From Arthrobacter sp. Soil763 (GTDB lineage: Bacteria > Actinomycetota > Actinomycetes > Actinomycetales > Micrococcaceae), in contig NZ_LMSH01000004.1 in NCBI RefSeq assembly GCF_001428365.1, forward strand, positions 385,422-449,421: a stretch of DNA of 64,000 nt, read 5' to 3'. How positions within the stretch are numbered: position 1 is the stretch's first letter; each line of letters begins with the position of its first letter. The notes under the pieces were generated by a model, which saw only the letters and a list, made by a program, of their open reading frames with translations, did not search any database and was not told where the DNA came from. A program made the position numbers and the translations under genes. Below are positions 9,225-17,558 of this stretch, in pieces.

Positions 9225-9443
9225 GTGAGGATCAGCGACTTCTGGCGGCTTATGGATGACGAGTTCGGCGCGGGGTACTCCCGTGTCCTGAGCAGTTCCC
9301 TCGTGCTGGCCGGCGTCGGCGGCAGGACCGCGGACCAGGCCCTCAGCGCGGGCGTGCCGCCCAAGCAGGTCTGGCTGGCCCTGTGCGACGTACAGGACGT
9401 CCCGGCCGAGCGGCGGCTGGGCCGGGACGTCAAACCGCGCTGA
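9225..9443 (+). CDS. DUF3046 family protein
   Basis: This small 72-residue protein begins MRISDFWRLMDDEFGAGYSR and contains the family pattern of a short helix pair ending with Pro/Lys-Gln-Val-Trp and a Val-Pro-Xaa-Xaa-Arg motif. DUF3046 proteins are restricted to actinobacteria and typically sit directly upstream of recA, as here (and Rv2738c in mycobacteria). No function is established. The GTG at 9225 is preceded by GAGACT at a 6-nt distance, a poor but possible leaderless promoter. It ends 78 nt before the recA SOS box. Confidence 0.85.
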   Translation: MRISDFWRLMDDEFGAGYSRVLSSSLVLAGVGGRTADQALSAGVPPKQVWLALCDVQDVPAERRLGRDVKPR

Positions 9444-9521
9444 CGGACCCGCCCGTTGCCGGGCAGGGACCGCCCCGGCTGCGGCAGGCCCGGCGGCGGC
9501 GCGGACACGCCGCCCGATTGT

Positions 9522-9537
9522 TCGAATATCTGTTCGG
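9522..9537. promoter_or_regulatory. LexA (SOS) box of recA
   Basis: TCGAATATCTGTTCGG matches each half of TCGAAC-N4-GTTCGA at 5 of 6 positions. It overlaps a possible -35 region; a TATGCT -10 candidate follows at 9545-9550, 132 nt before the recA start. Confidence 0.85.
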
Positions 9538-9681
9538 GTCCGGCTATGCTTTTTTCAGAGCGTTTTTCCACATACGCGACGACGGCCGCTACTTTGTCGG
9601 TGGCTGCCACTAGCGTCAGTGATGACATAGCAACGGCCCAGACGGCCGCTCTCCAGCGAGAAAGTATCAGAGGTGTGAACC

Positions 9682-10731
9682 ATGGCTGCAGCCCCGGATC
9701 GCCAGAAGGCGCTCGACGCAGCGCTTGCCCAGATCGATAAGCAGTTCGGCAAGGGCTCGGTGATGCGCTTGGGCGATGAAGTCCGCGCGCCCATCGAAGT
9801 CATCCCGACCGGTTCCATCGCACTGGACGTCGCGCTCGGCATTGGCGGCCTGCCCCGCGGCCGCGTCGTGGAGATCTACGGCCCCGAATCCTCCGGTAAG
9901 ACCACCGTCGCCCTGCACGCCGTCGCGAACGCCCAGCGCCAGGGCGGTATCGCCGCGTTCATCGACGCCGAGCACGCCCTCGATCCTGAATACGCCGCCA
10001 AGCTTGGCGTCGACACGGACGCGCTGCTCGTCTCCCAGCCGGACACCGGCGAGCAGGCGCTGGAAATCATGGACATGCTGGTCGGTTCGGGTTCGCTCGA
10101 CGTCATCGTCATCGACTCCGTGGCCGCCCTGGTGCCGCGCGCTGAAATCGAAGGCGACATGGGCGACAGCCACGTCGGCCTGCAGGCCCGCCTCATGAGC
10201 CAGGCGCTGCGTAAGATCACCGGCCGGTTGAGCCAGACCAAGACCACCGCGATCTTCATCAACCAGCTGCGCGAAAAGATCGGCGTGTTCTTCGGCTCGC
10301 CGGAAACCACCACGGGTGGTAAGGCGCTGAAGTTCTACGCCTCGATCCGTATCGACGTGCGACGCATCCAGACGCTGAAGGAAGGCGCGGACTCGGTCGG
10401 CAACCGGACCAAGGCGAAGATCGTCAAAAACAAGATGGCCCCGCCCTTCAAGATCGCCGAGTTCGACATCATCTACGGCCAGGGCATCTCCCGCGAGGGC
10501 GGCATCATCGACATGGGCGTCGAGCACGGCCTGATCAAGAAGTCCGGCTCGTGGTTCACCTACGACGGCGACCAGCTGGGCCAGGGCATGGAAAATTCCC
10601 GCCGGTTCCTCCGCGACAACCCCGAGCTCGCCGCAGAGCTCGAGCGCCTGATCAAGGAAAAGCTCGGGGTCGGCGTGAAGGCTGCCGAGACGGAGGAATC
10701 GCCGAAGCTGAAGGCCGTTGACGGCTTCTAA
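9682..10731 (+). CDS. recA: Recombinase RecA
   Basis: RecA forms filaments on single-stranded DNA, pairs homologous strands and triggers LexA self-cleavage. The 349-residue protein has the normal length and no intein. Walker [10 protein letters not shown] is at residues 67-75; Walker [12 protein letters not shown] is near 140, and the L2 loop region with [17 protein letters not shown] near 195-210. GAGGTG about 7 nt upstream serves as ribosome-binding site. Control by LexA is indicated by the box at 9522-9537. recX overlaps its 3' end by 14 nt. Confidence 0.98.
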   Translation: MAAAPDRQKALDAALAQIDKQFGKGSVMRLGDEVRAPIEVIPTGSIALDVALGIGGLPRGRVVEIYGPESSGKTTVALHAVANAQRQGGIAAFIDAEHALDPEYAAKLGVDTDALLVSQPDTGEQALEIMDMLVGSGSLDVIVIDSVAALVPRAEIEGDMGDSHVGLQARLMSQALRKITGRLSQTKTTAIFINQLREKIGVFFGSPETTTGGKALKFYASIRIDVRRIQTLKEGADSVGNRTKAKIVKNKMAPPFKIAEFDIIYGQGISREGGIIDMGVEHGLIKKSGSWFTYDGDQLGQGMENSRRFLRDNPELAAELERLIKEKLGVGVKAAETEESPKLKAVDGF

Positions 10732-11260
10732 GCCGCCGGCGCCGGAGCAGGATGCCGACGCGGATCCTGCTGCGGCAGCCCGGGCGATCATCCTCCGGCA
10801 GCTGACCGCCTCGCCCAAGAGCCGCCTGCAGCTGTCCCGCAAGCTGGCCGAGCGAAACATCCCGGAGGACGTCGCGGAGGCCGTGCTGGACCGCTTCGAG
10901 GCCGCCCGGCTTGTGGACGACGCCGACTTCGCCGACATGTGGGTCCGGAGCCGGTCGCAGCACCGGAAGCTGGCCCGGGGCGCGCTGCGCCGGGAACTGG
11001 CCGACAAAGGCATCGACCCGGAGACGGCTGCGGCCGCTCTCGAGCAGGTCAGCGACGAGGATGAAGCCGCGGCCGCCCGGGAACTGGTCGAGCGCAAGGT
11101 GCGGAACGCCCGCGGGCTGGAGGATCCTGCGGAACGGGACAAAGCCGTCCGCCGGCTCGCTTCCATGCTCGCGCGCAAGGGCTACCCGCCGGCGGTGGCG
11201 TTCCGGATCGTCGGCGAAGTGCTGGATGCCGCCCTCGACGAGCCGGAGGACGGCGACTGA
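10718..11260 (+). CDS. recX: Regulatory protein RecX
   Basis: RecX binds RecA filaments and limits RecA activity. The 180-residue protein shows the three-helix repeat pattern of the family, including [18 protein letters not shown] and [14 protein letters not shown] around residues 65-100. The best start is a TTG at 10718 that overlaps the recA stop by 14 nt; no ATG or GTG lies near the conserved beginning ([10 protein letters not shown], about residue 22). The overlap implies that it is made only when recA mRNA is translated, keeping RecX scarce relative to RecA. Confidence 0.88.
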   Translation: MTASKPPAPEQDADADPAAAARAIILRQLTASPKSRLQLSRKLAERNIPEDVAEAVLDRFEAARLVDDADFADMWVRSRSQHRKLARGALRRELADKGIDPETAAAALEQVSDEDEAAAARELVERKVRNARGLEDPAERDKAVRRLASMLARKGYPPAVAFRIVGEVLDAALDEPEDGD

Positions 11261-11336
11261 GGGTACGCCGGCGGAGCGGCCGGGCACGCGCCCAGACACG
11301 GGCCCTGCCAGCCTCCCGACCCGGTACCCTTAACGG

Positions 11337-12869
11337 GTGAGTTTGACCATTTCCTCCCCAGCCGGATCACCTTCCACGTCAGCCCCCGCGGCGCGCACCT
11401 ACCAGGTGCGGACCTTCGGGTGCCAGATGAACGTGCACGATTCCGAACGGATGTCCGGGCTGCTCGAGGCGGCCGGCTACGTCCGCTCCGAGGGCGAACT
11501 CGCCGACGTCGTGGTCTTCAACACCTGTGCGGTGCGGGAAAACGCCGACAACAAGCTCTACGGGAATCTTGGCATCCTGCGCCCGGTCAAGGAGGCGAAC
11601 CCGGGCATGCAGATCGCCGTGGGCGGCTGCCTGGCGCAGAAGGACCGCGACGCCATCCTGAAGAAGGCCCCCTGGGTCGATGCGGTGTTCGGCACCCACA
11701 ACGTCGGCGCCCTGCCGGCCCTGCTGGACCGTGCCCGCCACAACGACGAGGCGCAGCTGGAGATCCTGGAGTCGCTGGATGTCTTTCCGTCGACCCTGCC
11801 CACCAAGCGGGACTCCGTGTACGCCGGCTGGGTGTCCATTTCCGTCGGCTGCAACAACACCTGCACCTTCTGCATCGTTCCCTCCCTGCGCGGCAAGGAA
11901 AAAGACCGCCGGCCCGGCGACATCCTGGCCGAAATCCAGGCGCTCGTCGACGACGGCGCCATCGAGGTCACCCTCCTGGGGCAGAACGTGAACTCCTACG
12001 GCGTGGAGTTCGGCGACCGCCAGGCGTTCTCGAAGCTGCTGCGCGCCTGCGGCGACATCCCCGGCCTGGAACGCGTCCGCTTCACCAGCCCGCACCCCGC
12101 CGCGTTCACCGACGATGTCATCGACGCCATGGCCGAGACGCCCAACGTGATGCCGCAACTGCACATGCCCCTGCAGTCCGGCTCGGACCGGGTGCTCAAG
12201 GAGATGCGCCGGTCCTACCGCTCCGCGAAGTTCCTCGGGATCCTGGAAAAGGTGCGGGCGAAGATGCCGCACGCAGCCATCTCCACCGACATCATCGTCG
12301 GGTTCCCGGGCGAAACCGAAGAGGACTTCCAGGCCACCCTCGACGTCGTGGAGCAGTCCCGCTTCGCCACGGCGTTCACCTTCCAGTACTCCAAGCGGCC
12401 CGGAACGCCCGCCGCGGAGCTCCCGGACCAGCTGCCCAAGGCCGTGGTGCAGGAGCGCTTCGAGCGGCTCACCGCCCTGCAGGACCGGATCGCCGCCGAG
12501 GAAAACGCCCGTCAGCTCGGCCGCCGCGTCGAGGTGCTGGTCACCGCCCAGGCAGGACGCAAGGCCGGGGAAACCCACCGGCTCTCCGGCCGTGCCCAGG
12601 ACCAGCGGCTGGTGCACTTCTCCGTGCCCGACGGCGCCGAGACCCCCCGCCCGGGAGACCTCGTCACCGTCACGATCACCGAAGCCGCGGCATTCCACCT
12701 GATCGCCGACCCCGCGACGGCCGGCGACTACGCCCTGCGCCGCTCCCGCGCCGGCGACGCCTGGGACCGTTCGCAGGCCGATTCCTGCGGCGCCCCGGTG
12801 CCTGCACGCCCGGGCGGAGCCGCCGGAGTGTCGCTGGGCATGCCCAGTCTTCCGGTCCGCGCCCGCTAA
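11337..12869 (+). CDS. miaB: tRNA-2-methylthio-N6-dimethylallyladenosine synthase
   Basis: MiaB adds a methylthio group to i6A37 of tRNAs that read codons starting with U. The 510-residue protein has an N-terminal MTTase domain ([12 protein letters not shown] near residue 25), the radical SAM cluster Cys172, Cys176 and Cys179, and a C-terminal TRAM domain around 380-440. About 60 extra C-terminal residues are not typical of the family. The GTG at 11337 has TACCCT (11325-11330) 6 nt before it, suggesting a leaderless transcript independent of recAX. miaA, which makes its substrate, begins 5 nt after the stop. Confidence 0.95.
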   Translation: MSLTISSPAGSPSTSAPAARTYQVRTFGCQMNVHDSERMSGLLEAAGYVRSEGELADVVVFNTCAVRENADNKLYGNLGILRPVKEANPGMQIAVGGCLAQKDRDAILKKAPWVDAVFGTHNVGALPALLDRARHNDEAQLEILESLDVFPSTLPTKRDSVYAGWVSISVGCNNTCTFCIVPSLRGKEKDRRPGDILAEIQALVDDGAIEVTLLGQNVNSYGVEFGDRQAFSKLLRACGDIPGLERVRFTSPHPAAFTDDVIDAMAETPNVMPQLHMPLQSGSDRVLKEMRRSYRSAKFLGILEKVRAKMPHAAISTDIIVGFPGETEEDFQATLDVVEQSRFATAFTFQYSKRPGTPAAELPDQLPKAVVQERFERLTALQDRIAAEENARQLGRRVEVLVTAQAGRKAGETHRLSGRAQDQRLVHFSVPDGAETPRPGDLVTVTITEAAAFHLIADPATAGDYALRRSRAGDAWDRSQADSCGAPVPARPGGAAGVSLGMPSLPVRAR

Positions 12870-12873
12870 GGCC

Positions 12874-13788
12874 GTGGCACCTCCCGCCGGACCGGCCGCC
12901 CCGCCGGTCATTGCCGTCGTCGGGCCGACAGGCTCCGGCAAATCCGACCTCGCCGTCGCCCTTGCACTGGAGCTGGACGGCGAAGTGGTCAACGCCGACG
13001 CCATGCAGTTTTACCGCGGGATGGACATCGGCACCGCCAAAATCACCGACGCCGAGCGCCGGGGAGTGCCGCACCACCTGCTGGACATCCTCGACGTGAC
13101 CGAGGAGGCCAGCGTCTCGGACTACCAGCAGCGCGCACGGGCCGCGATCGCCGACATCCATGCCCGCGGAAAACGGGCCATCCTGGCGGGCGGCTCGGGG
13201 CTGTACGTCCGCGCCGCCCTCGACGTCCTGGACTTCCCCGGCACCGACCCGTCAGTCCGCAGCCGCCTCGAGGCGGAGGAACGCACGGCGGGCCTGGCGC
13301 CGCTCCGGGCCAGGCTGGAACAGGTTGATCCGGTGTCCGCCGGGCGCCTGGGCGACGCCCGCCGGGTCATCCGCGCCCTGGAAGTCTTCGAACTGACGGG
13401 CCGGCCCTTCAGCTCCTTCATGCCCACCCGGACCTATTTCCAGCCGGCAGTGCAGATCGGCCTCGACGTGGACCGGGACGAACTGCGCGAACGGCTTGCC
13501 GCCCGCGTCCACGCCATGGTCGACCGGGGCCTGCTGGCGGAGGTGCGGCGGCTGGACGTCCGGGGGCTGCGCCGCGGCCGGACCGCCGCCCGCGCCCTGG
13601 GTTACGCCCAGTTCCTCAAAGTCATCGACGGCGAATCCGACGAACAACAGGCCGCGGAGGAAACCATCGTCGCCACCCGGCAATTCGCCCGCCGCCAGCT
13701 GACCTGGTTCCGGGCCGACCCGCGGATCCACTGGCTAGACTGGAAAGACCCGCAGCTGGCGGCCAAAGGCGCAGAACTCTGCCGGTAG
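12874..13788 (+). CDS. miaA: tRNA dimethylallyltransferase
   Basis: MiaA transfers a dimethylallyl group to A37 of tRNAs, giving the substrate of MiaB. The 304-residue protein has the P-loop [11 protein letters not shown] near residues 16-26, [18 protein letters not shown] near 45-60 that holds the tRNA anticodon loop, and [10 protein letters not shown] near 110. The GTG start at 12874 follows miaB by only 5 nt, so the two are translated from one mRNA. The stop codon lies inside a 12-nt direct repeat (13781-13792 and 13794-13805). Confidence 0.95.
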   Translation: MAPPAGPAAPPVIAVVGPTGSGKSDLAVALALELDGEVVNADAMQFYRGMDIGTAKITDAERRGVPHHLLDILDVTEEASVSDYQQRARAAIADIHARGKRAILAGGSGLYVRAALDVLDFPGTDPSVRSRLEAEERTAGLAPLRARLEQVDPVSAGRLGDARRVIRALEVFELTGRPFSSFMPTRTYFQPAVQIGLDVDRDELRERLAARVHAMVDRGLLAEVRRLDVRGLRRGRTAARALGYAQFLKVIDGESDEQQAAEETIVATRQFARRQLTWFRADPRIHWLDWKDPQLAAKGAELCR

Positions 13789-13860
13789 CAGGAGCCGGTA
13801 GCAGGCGCTGTCAGAACGTGCCGGTAGGGGAGCCGCCGCGCCGCCCGGTAACCTAGGAGC

Positions 13861-14817
13861 ATGGACGAATCCCTTGCCCCGGCCGTTGACCGACCCGACG
13901 CCGGCGGCACCGCCGCGCTGTCCGGCCTCAAGTTCGCCAAGGGCCACGGCACCGGCAACGACTTCGTCCTGATCGCCGACCCCAACGGCGCCCTCTCCGT
14001 CACCCCCGAACAGGTGGCCGCCCTGTGCGACCGGCACCGCGGCATCGGCGGCGACGGGCTGATCCGCGCCGTACCCTCGCGGATGCTCCCCGAAGGCCGG
14101 GACCTGCTCGCGCAGCACCCCGACGCCGAGTGGTTCATGGACTACCGCAACGGCGACGGGTCCCTCTCGGAAATGTGCGGCAACGGAGTCCGGGTCTTCG
14201 TGCACTTCCTCGTCAGCGAGGGCCTCGCGGACCTGCCGGCCGGCGAATCGCTGACCATCGGCACCCGCGCGGGAGTGAAGACCGTGGTCCGCACCGCTGC
14301 AGGCTACGCCGTCGACATGGGCCCGTGGGAATTCATCTTCCCCGGCGAAGCGACCGCCCGGGCCATGGACTCCCTGGTCAGCGCCGACGGCCTGGAGGTG
14401 GCCCGCCCCGCCCTGTCGGTGAGCATGGGCAACCCGCACACCGTCGTGGCGCTGGCCGAACAGGCGGAACTGGAAGCCACCGAGCTGCACCGGGCGCCGC
14501 GCGTCGACCCGCTGCCCCCGCACGGGACCAACGTCGAATTCGTCGTCCCTGCCGAACCGCTCGTCCACGACGGCGTCGGCGCCATCACCATGCGCGTGCA
14601 CGAACGCGGCGTGGGGGAGACCCAGTCCTGCGGCACCGGTGCCTGCGCAGCCGCCGTCGCCATCCGGCACTGGGCCGGCCAAGGCTCCCCCGACAGCTGG
14701 AACGTCACGGTGCCCGGCGGCGTCGTCGGCGTGAAATTCTTTGTGGCTGCGGACGGCCACGAACACGTCGAGCTCAGCGGCCCCGCCGTCATCGTCGCTA
14801 GCGGGACGCTTTCCTGA
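13861..14817 (+). CDS. dapF: Diaminopimelate epimerase
   Basis: DapF turns LL- into meso-diaminopimelate for lysine and peptidoglycan synthesis. The 318-residue protein keeps both active-site cysteines, in [11 protein letters not shown] (about residue 105) and [12 protein letters not shown] (about residue 260), plus the substrate loop [10 protein letters not shown] near residue 30. The first 20 residues are a variable, Ala/Pro-rich extension. The ATG at 13861 follows TAACCT (13849-13854) by 6 nt, pointing to a leaderless mRNA. Its last 20 nt overlap the convergent methyltransferase gene. Confidence 0.95.
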   Translation: MDESLAPAVDRPDAGGTAALSGLKFAKGHGTGNDFVLIADPNGALSVTPEQVAALCDRHRGIGGDGLIRAVPSRMLPEGRDLLAQHPDAEWFMDYRNGDGSLSEMCGNGVRVFVHFLVSEGLADLPAGESLTIGTRAGVKTVVRTAAGYAVDMGPWEFIFPGEATARAMDSLVSADGLEVARPALSVSMGNPHTVVALAEQAELEATELHRAPRVDPLPPHGTNVEFVVPAEPLVHDGVGAITMRVHERGVGETQSCGTGACAAAVAIRHWAGQGSPDSWNVTVPGGVVGVKFFVAADGHEHVELSGPAVIVASGTLS

Positions 14818-15412
14818 CCCGCAGAATCCGGAAGGACTTCGAGGTGCTCTCGCGGGTCACGGTGAAGCTGCCGTCCAGCTCGGCCGCCAGCCAGCGCTGA
14901 AGCGAGTCCGAGCCGAGATTCTTCTGCACGACGAGCCAGGCCGACCCGCCCGGCGACAGCCGCGGCAGCCAGTGCAGCAGCAGGGCATGGAGCTCATCCT
15001 TGCCGATTCGAATCGGCGGATTGGACCAGATCGTGTCAAAGCGCAGCTCCGGGTCAACCTCCCCCGGAGTGCTGGCCGTGACGTTCTCCAGCCCCAGCAG
15101 CGCCGCGTTCTCATTGGTCAGGGTCACGCAGCGCTCGTTGACGTCGACGGCGTACACCCGCGCGTGCGGTGCCTTCAGGGCCATGGTCAGGGCGATCGGT
15201 CCCCACCCGCAGCCGATATCCAGCAGGTTCCCCCGCGGCGCGGGGGACGGGACGTCGGCAAGCAGGACGGCGGTGCCCTTATCGATGCCCTCCGGGCTGA
15301 AGATCCCCGAGGAGGTCTGCAACTGCCGCTGGGCGCCGACCAGCTCCACGGTCAGGGGCTTGCGGGTGAACGGCCCGGCGGGCTGGGCGCTGAAATAATG
15401 TGCAGACTCCAT
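14798..15412 (-). CDS. RsmC-like class I SAM-dependent methyltransferase
   Basis: This 204-residue protein resembles the C-terminal half of RsmC/RlmG, enzymes that methylate guanine in r[20 protein letters not shown] near residues 62-78 binds S-adenosylmethionine, and SNPPI near residue 130 is the N-methyltransferase active-site motif. The stand-alone length is common in actinobacteria. The rRNA target cannot be read from the sequence. TAATCT (complement of 15421-15426) lies 8 nt upstream of the start. The 3' end overlaps dapF by 20 nt on the opposite strand. Confidence 0.88.
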   Translation of the reverse strand: MESAHYFSAQPAGPFTRKPLTVELVGAQRQLQTSSGIFSPEGIDKGTAVLLADVPSPAPRGNLLDIGCGWGPIALTMALKAPHARVYAVDVNERCVTLTNENAALLGLENVTASTPGEVDPELRFDTIWSNPPIRIGKDELHALLLHWLPRLSPGGSAWLVVQKNLGSDSLQRWLAAELDGSFTVTRESTSKSFRILRVRKASR

Positions 15413-15509
15413 AACTGGCCAGATTAGTTCGACGTCGGCGGCTAAGGGAAACCGGCCAGGACACGGGCCCGGCGCAGGGCCGCGGCGCCGGGCACGGGCC
15501 GCCCTCTGC

Positions 15510-15884
15510 TACGCTTAAAGGCATGATCTTGAACTTCAAGTAGCCGGCACGGGCCCCCCTCTATCAGGCCCGTCCCCGCAGCGACGCAGGTACCTACCTT
15601 CCGCTCAGTGCGCCCCCAACCGTGAACCGGACCGATGTGTCCGGACGTGAAGCGGCGCCCGATCCACTTGGAGACCATCCTTTGGAGCCCCGCCTCTTCG
15701 AATCCCGCCATGCCGGCTCCCTCCGGCCGGCCGGACCCGCGGCGGCATGGCCGGCACAGGCTGAACGGAACCACTTCTCCCGCCCCGGCGCACCCGACGC
15801 CGCCGGCGGACCCATTCACCGCTCCGCCACGGAGCGCCCGCCCTGCCCGCGGACACAACACCGCAGGCACGCCAGGAGGCACGG
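15510..15884 (+). promoter_or_regulatory. hflX promoter and long leader with possible attenuator
   Basis: TACGCT (15510-15515) is a likely -10 element. A six-codon frame follows at 15523-15543, then hairpins at 15549-15573 (7 bp), 15627-15644 (6 bp) and 15820-15836 (7 bp). An AGGAGG site at 15874-15879 precedes the hflX start. A longer GTG frame (15622-15888) overlaps the hflX start by ATGA, but its codon bias is weak. No U-tract terminator is visible. Confidence 0.5.
15523..15543 (+). CDS. Candidate leader peptide of hflX (six codons)
   Basis: The frame encodes Met-Ile-Leu-Asn-Phe-Lys followed by TAG. It begins 7 nt after a TACGCT hexamer, the same distance seen at other likely leaderless starts in this window, and a GC-rich hairpin follows its stop by 5 nt. 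Such tiny frames precede several ribosome-stress genes in actinobacteria. It may be chance. Confidence 0.3.
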   Translation: MILNFK

Positions 15885-17558
15885 ATGACCCCAAACCGTC
15901 AGCCCAGCGCGAATACCGCGCCACAGAACACCGAACAGCACTATCCTGAAAATGCCAACCCTTCAAAGGAGAACATGACCAGCCAGCCCAACACCGGATC
16001 CGACTCAGCCGCCCAGGACATGAGCCCTGCGGAAATCCAGGCAGTGATCGACCGGATCCTCTCCAAGGACGCCCCCGCCGCGCAGCCGGGGCCCCGTGAC
16101 GGTGCCGGGGCCGCCGGCGAATCCAAGGCCGTGCTCGGCCGGGCCCAGGCCATTTCCCGGCTGGACGAGGAACACGGCAGCTACGACGGCGACCAGCAGG
16201 ACCTCGCCGAACGCCACGCACTGCGGCGCACCGCGGGCTTGTCCACCGAACTCGAAGACGTCACCGAGGTCGAATACCGGCAGTTGCGGCTTGAACGGGT
16301 CGTCCTCGCCGGGCTCTGGACCGAAGGCACCCTGGCCGACGCCGAGAACTCGCTCCGCGAGCTCGCCGCCCTCGCCGAGACCGCCGGTTCCGAGGTCCTG
16401 GACGGCCTCGTCCAGCGCCGCGCCAAGCCGGACCCGGGAACCTTCCTGGGCTCGGGCAAGGCCCAGGAGCTCAAGGACATCGTGATGTCCACGGGCGCGG
16501 ACACCGTGGTGGTCGACGCCGAACTGGCCCCGTCCCAGCGGCGCGCCCTGGAAGACATCGTCAAGGTCAAGGTGATCGACCGGACCGCCCTGATCCTGGA
16601 CATTTTCGCCCAGCACGCCAAGAGCCGCGAGGGCAAGGCCCAGGTCGAACTGGCCCAGCTCGAATACCTCCTGCCGCGCCTGCGCGGCTGGGGCGAGTCG
16701 ATGTCCCGCCAGGCCGGCGGCCAGGTCGGCGGAGCCGGCGCGGGCATGGGTTCGCGCGGCCCCGGTGAGACGAAGATCGAACTGGACCGCCGCCGCATCC
16801 GCACCCGGATGGCCAAGCTGCGGCGCGAAATCGCCGCCATGAAGCCCGCCCGCGAAACGAAGCGCGCCAACCGCCGCCGCAATGCGGTGCCGTCGGTAGC
16901 CATCGCCGGTTACACCAACGCCGGCAAGTCCTCCCTGCTGAACCGCCTGACCGACGCCGGTGTGCTGGTGGAGAACGCCCTGTTCGCCACCCTGGACCCG
17001 ACGGTCCGCAAGGCCGAGACGCAGGATGGGCTGGGCTACACGCTCGCCGACACGGTCGGGTTTGTACGCTCACTGCCCACCCAGCTGGTCGAAGCCTTCC
17101 GCTCCACCCTGGAGGAGGTCGCGGACGCGGACCTGATCCTGCACGTCGTCGACGTCTCCCACCCCGACCCGGAAGGCCAGATCGCGGCCGTCCGGTCGGT
17201 GTTCAGCGAGGTCGACGCCCGAAAGGTGCCGGAGATCATCGTCCTGAACAAGGCGGACGCCGCGGATCCCTACGTGGTGGAACGGCTCAAGCAACGCGAA
17301 CCCCGCCACGTCGTGGTCTCGGCCCGGACCGGGGAGGGCATCCCCGAGCTCCTGAAGGCCATCAGCGAGGGCATCCCGCGGCCCAGCGTCAAGCTCGAAC
17401 TGATGATCCCGTACCAGCGCGGGGACCTGCTCAGCAAGCTCCACGAGACGGATGCGGAAATCATCAGCCTCGACCACGAGGAAGGCGGCACCCGCGCCGT
17501 CGTCATGGTCCGCGAAGGGCTCGCGGCCGAACTGGATTCCTTCGTCAGCAATGACTGA
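15885..17558 (+). CDS. hflX: Ribosome-associated GTPase HflX
   Basis: HflX splits stalled or hibernating ribosomes; relatives protect mycobacteria and Listeria from macrolides and lincosamides. The conserved N-terminal HflX domain lies around residues 120-320 (including GTFLGSGKAQEL), the Gly-rich linker GAGMGSRGPGETKIELDRRR follows, and the G domain has GYTNAGKSSLLN near residue 345 and NKAD near 455. The start at 15885 has a perfect AGGAGG 5 nt upstream and gives 557 residues. An ATG at 15975 (527 residues) with AAAGGAG close before it is the alternative; the extra 30 residues have weaker codon bias. dinG overlaps the 3' end by 8 nt. Confidence 0.93.
   Translation: MTPNRQPSANTAPQNTEQHYPENANPSKENMTSQPNTGSDSAAQDMSPAEIQAVIDRILSKDAPAAQPGPRDGAGAAGESKAVLGRAQAISRLDEEHGSYDGDQQDLAERHALRRTAGLSTELEDVTEVEYRQLRLERVVLAGLWTEGTLADAENSLRELAALAETAGSEVLDGLVQRRAKPDPGTFLGSGKAQELKDIVMSTGADTVVVDAELAPSQRRALEDIVKVKVIDRTALILDIFAQHAKSREGKAQVELAQLEYLLPRLRGWGESMSRQAGGQVGGAGAGMGSRGPGETKIELDRRRIRTRMAKLRREIAAMKPARETKRANRRRNAVPSVAIAGYTNAGKSSLLNRLTDAGVLVENALFATLDPTVRKAETQDGLGYTLADTVGFVRSLPTQLVEAFRSTLEEVADADLILHVVDVSHPDPEGQIAAVRSVFSEVDARKVPEIIVLNKADAADPYVVERLKQREPRHVVVSARTGEGIPELLKAISEGIPRPSVKLELMIPYQRGDLLSKLHETDAEIISLDHEEGGTRAVVMVREGLAAELDSFVSND

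Noticed and set aside
15002..15017. A perfect 16-bp palindrome GCCGATTCGAATCGGC
   Set aside because: It lies within the methyltransferase coding sequence and is explained by codons for Ile-Arg-Ile-Gly; no promoter context.
15622..15888. An 88-codon GTG frame in the hflX leader, overlapping the hflX start by ATGA
   Set aside because: Third-position GC is clearly lower than in neighbouring genes and the product has no motif. The overlap is suggestive but not enough.
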